Source of the DNA: Bacteroidota bacterium
Lineage (GTDB): Bacteria > Bacteroidota > Ignavibacteria > SZUA-365
Reading direction: 5' to 3'
Length of the DNA: 28,299 bases
NCBI GenBank assembly: GCA_018224345.1
Contig: JAGTUW010000080.1
Location: 1-28,299, forward strand
Shown here: piece after piece, positions 26,438-28,299 of the stretch
Layout: every line of letters starts with the position of its first letter
Numbering within the stretch: the first letter of the stretch is position 1
The notes under the pieces: model-generated
Database searches by the model: none
Seen by the model: only the letters and a program-made list of their open reading frames with translations
Told to the model about the DNA's origin: nothing
Position numbers and translations under genes: made by a program

Positions 26438-27493
26438 TCAAAACTGCACCTGTAGCAGTCCCGAAATCCCGGATCGCCGTTCTCCCGTCGCGGGTTCGAA
26501 AACATCGGCGTTGAGCTGCGCACTGACAATACCCGTGAATGCGTGATTGAGACCGATGGTGTATTGCACATCATCCGTGACGCCTCCTCCCGCATTCCAT
26601 GTCTGCATGCGAAGCAGCACCATTGACTGTTCTGTGATACGATAGCCGGCAGTGACATAATACCCGCTGATAGTCAACATATCGCCCAAGGACTCGGCGG
26701 TTTCGAGTTTCCCTTCGAGATATTCGGCGGAGAGCAGTGTCGATGAGGTTTCCCAGCGGACATCAGCGCCGTAGATCGTTCGTTCTCCGTTGATGACCGG
26801 ACCGGTGCTCCCGCTGGTCACCCCTTCCGATTTTCCGTGGGACCCCTGCAGAGCAAACTCCAGTGTCCCGGGTAGCACATGATCGAGCGCATACCCCAGA
26901 CGGCCGATGCCGTAAAAGGCGTTGTTGTTGTTTGTCAGCAATTTGTTCCCGTTGAACATACCCGCGAAATAGAAAAGGCCACGATACCGTCCATCGAACG
27001 CGACACCGATTTCACGTGATTGCACCAGCAAAGCGCTGATTGTCGTGCGATCGATGAAATCCGTGGACCCGGGATCAGGGATATAGTCAAGTGACTGCCT
27101 GGGCTTCATGGCCCCCACCGACACCTGTAATGCATCACTGTATGCATAACCGACATAGGCATCGAGGATGCCGGGTGCGTGCAACACATTGAAATACAAA
27201 CGGTAGTAAAAACCACCATCCAGGCTGCCTCTGACGCTGAGACGGGCGTTGCCAGCCTCGAAGGTGCGGCCACCCTGAAAGTCATCATCGGCGAGCGAGA
27301 AACGCATACTTGTCTGTACGAGCGCATTCACGGTACATACGTCATGATGTAACAACGATCTGATTTTCTCGGCAAGCGGTTCATTCTGTGTTTGAGCATT
27401 GATGGCGGCACCTGTCAAGAAGAACAAGAGGATGCCCCAATTGATTCCCGACAGATGCCTCCCCTGCCGGCAGATTGTGTTCGATCTCTTCAT
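26438..27493 (-). CDS. OprO/P-like phosphate-selective porin family outer-membrane protein
   Basis: A 351-residue exported beta-barrel protein. A signal peptide covers about residues 1-33 (hydrophobic GILLFFLTGAAINA, cut before Q). The mature part alternates hydrophobic and polar residues in predicted strands and ends in LLQVQF, with the terminal Phe typical of barrels inserted by BamA. The segment PRQSLDYIPDPGSTDFIDR is like the conserved part of the OprO/P (phosphate-selective porin) family. The substrate need not be phosphate. GAGGAAA lies about eight bases before the ATG. It is about 55 bases downstream of a small unknown ORF and 59 bases upstream of the coiled-coil gene, which suggests one transcript. 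Confidence 0.85.
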   Translation of the reverse strand: MKRSNTICRQGRHLSGINWGILLFFLTGAAINAQTQNEPLAEKIRSLLHHDVCTVNALVQTSMRFSLADDDFQGGRTFEAGNARLSVRGSLDGGFYYRLYFNVLHAPGILDAYVGYAYSDALQVSVGAMKPRQSLDYIPDPGSTDFIDRTTISALLVQSREIGVAFDGRYRGLFYFAGMFNGNKLLTNNNNAFYGIGRLGYALDHVLPGTLEFALQGSHGKSEGVTSGSTGPVINGERTIYGADVRWETSSTLLSAEYLEGKLETAESLGDMLTISGYYVTAGYRITEQSMVLLRMQTWNAGGGVTDDVQYTIGLNHAFTGIVSAQLNADVFEPATGERRSGISGLLQVQF

Positions 27494-27549
27494 GTTGTTT
27501 TCCTCGATGTGAATTGAAATTGCATTCGCCGGAAAGTGCGGGAAAAGAA

Positions 27550-27903
27550 TCAGAGCTGAGGGTCTTCTACTCCGTAGGAATCCGTGTAACTGCGCTCATG
27601 ATTGAGCAGCAGATCGCGTCCGGTCCCGTTGTCGTCCGTCAGTCGGATCGGGATGCCGCATTCGGCGAGTATCTCATGCTGCGCCGCTCCTTTCGCCAAC
27701 ACTGCACGTCCGCCCAGAGCAGGATACTGCCCGAGAAGCACGGGATATCCCTTGCGCATGCGCATGTCGTTTTTCTGCTGACTCCAGGACGCATACCCGA
27801 TCCATGCAAAACGAAGGCCGACATGCATGCTGTCAGGTCCAATGCGCGGTTCCGGAAAAGAAGAGTATGAAGATTGGGATTGAATCAAATTACAGGAGTG
27901 CAT
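27550..27903 (-). CDS. possible small protein of 117 aa upstream of the porin gene
   Basis: I do not recognise this sequence. Support for a real gene: AAGGAG stands four bases before the ATG at 27903, the frame runs 117 codons to a stop 56 bases before the porin start, and the strand matches the cluster. The product lacks a signal peptide or clear membrane helix. It has a somewhat Gly- and Leu-rich middle (YPVLLGQYPALGGRAVLAKG) and an acidic-aromatic end (RSYTDSYGVEDPQL). A plus-strand frame of 131 codons overlaps it, so coding is not certain. It may be a degenerate fragment of a larger protein. Confidence 0.4.
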   Translation of the reverse strand: MHSCNLIQSQSSYSSFPEPRIGPDSMHVGLRFAWIGYASWSQQKNDMRMRKGYPVLLGQYPALGGRAVLAKGAAQHEILAECGIPIRLTDDNGTGRDLLLNHERSYTDSYGVEDPQL

Positions 27904-28123
27904 GCGGCTCCTTCTCCGACAGACAGTACAGGGATGTTGTTTTCCACGATCGGCAACTCTGCGCACAATTCACGTTTTACAGGTGGCATTCACCACAACA
28001 GGCGCGTGCGCCACTACGACCTCCGCGATGCAAAGTACGGCATCCGTTCTCATCTGTCAAGACGCAACATGCGTTGCAATCCCAAGCACCGCTCAAAGCC
28101 CGGGAAGCCCAGCTACCGATCAT
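27904..28123. other. region without a confident gene
   Basis: About 220 bases between the small ORF and the 9-bp repeat. A minus-strand frame comes out of the repeat and ends at 27977. It encodes a Cys-rich stretch (WDCNACCVLTDENGCRTL, then ACCGECHL), but its start lies beyond the right edge and most of it is repeat. I could not identify a promoter, although one is expected here for the minus-strand cluster. Confidence 0.4.
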
Positions 28124-28299
28124 TTCCTTCATTTCCTTCATTTCCCTCATTTCCTTCATTTCCCTCATTTCCTTCATTTCCCTCATTTCCTTCATTTCCT
28201 TCATTTCCCTCATTTCCCTCATTCCCTTCATTTCCCTCATTTCCTTCATTTCCCTCATTTCCCTCATTTCCCTCATTTCCCTCATTTCCTTCATTTCCC
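28124..28299. repeat. 9-bp minisatellite, about 19 copies, running off the right edge
   Basis: The plus-strand unit is ttccttcat or ttccctcat (minus strand: ATG AAG/AGG GAA). Nineteen full units can be counted, differing almost only at one T/C position, plus one unit with a second change (cattccctt). The period of nine keeps most reading frames open; on the minus strand it would encode (M-K/R-E) repeats. No Shine-Dalgarno or unique start is visible inside the window, so a coding role is unproven. Confidence 0.9.

Noticed and set aside
28124..28299. CRISPR array
   Set aside because: The units are 9 bp, directly adjacent and without spacers, so this is a minisatellite.

Overview
This is a dense, intact stretch of bacterial chromosome with moderately high GC. 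It looks like a Gram-negative (diderm) bacterium: there are signal peptides, an OprO/P-type outer-membrane porin ending in phenylalanine, and a FlgD-like C-terminal domain of the kind common in secreted proteins of the Bacteroidota/Chlorobiota/Ignavibacteriota (FCB) group. A distant FCB member is my best guess, but it is an inference; there is no rRNA or other phylogenetic marker. I see no tRNA, rRNA, CRISPR array, transposase, integrase or prophage gene. Both edges lie inside tandem repeats (15 bp on the left, 9 bp on the right), so the window may be a whole contig that broke at repeats.

Left block (1-4748, minus strand): a coupled operon reading an unknown 148-aa helical protein, tilS, hpt and ftsH. 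The tilS-hpt-ftsH order is a conserved bacterial arrangement. The ftsH C-terminal tail runs off the edge in a perfect 15-bp repeat that encodes SGSET pentapeptides. A divergent region with a tandem 15-bp repeat and an inverted repeat separates this operon from a secreted GH57-like protein on the plus strand (5009-7591), which ends at a strong intrinsic terminator.

Middle blocks: 7774-12356 (plus) holds a small HD-domain alarmone-hydrolase-like protein, dtd (D-aminoacyl-tRNA deacylase), an alkaline-phosphatase-superfamily metalloenzyme and comEC (DNA uptake). It meets head-on a minus-strand operon (20038 down to 12363) with a GT-C-like membrane protein carrying TPRs, a secreted GHL10 glycoside-hydrolase-like protein, glnE and truA. 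Divergent from that operon are recG and rlmB (20170-23193, plus).

Right block (23202-27903, minus strand) looks like a stress and envelope cluster: a small unknown ORF, an OprO/P-like porin, a small coiled-coil protein resembling the sll1863 stress family, a baeRF/Balon-like candidate ribosome hibernation factor, and an SDR-DUF2867 fusion. The last 176 bases are a 9-bp minisatellite.

The most interesting items are the GH57-like protein with a Tyr where the catalytic Glu should be, the Balon-like factor in its stress-type cluster, the repeat-encoded FtsH tail, and a chain of overlapping mini-ORFs in front of glnE.
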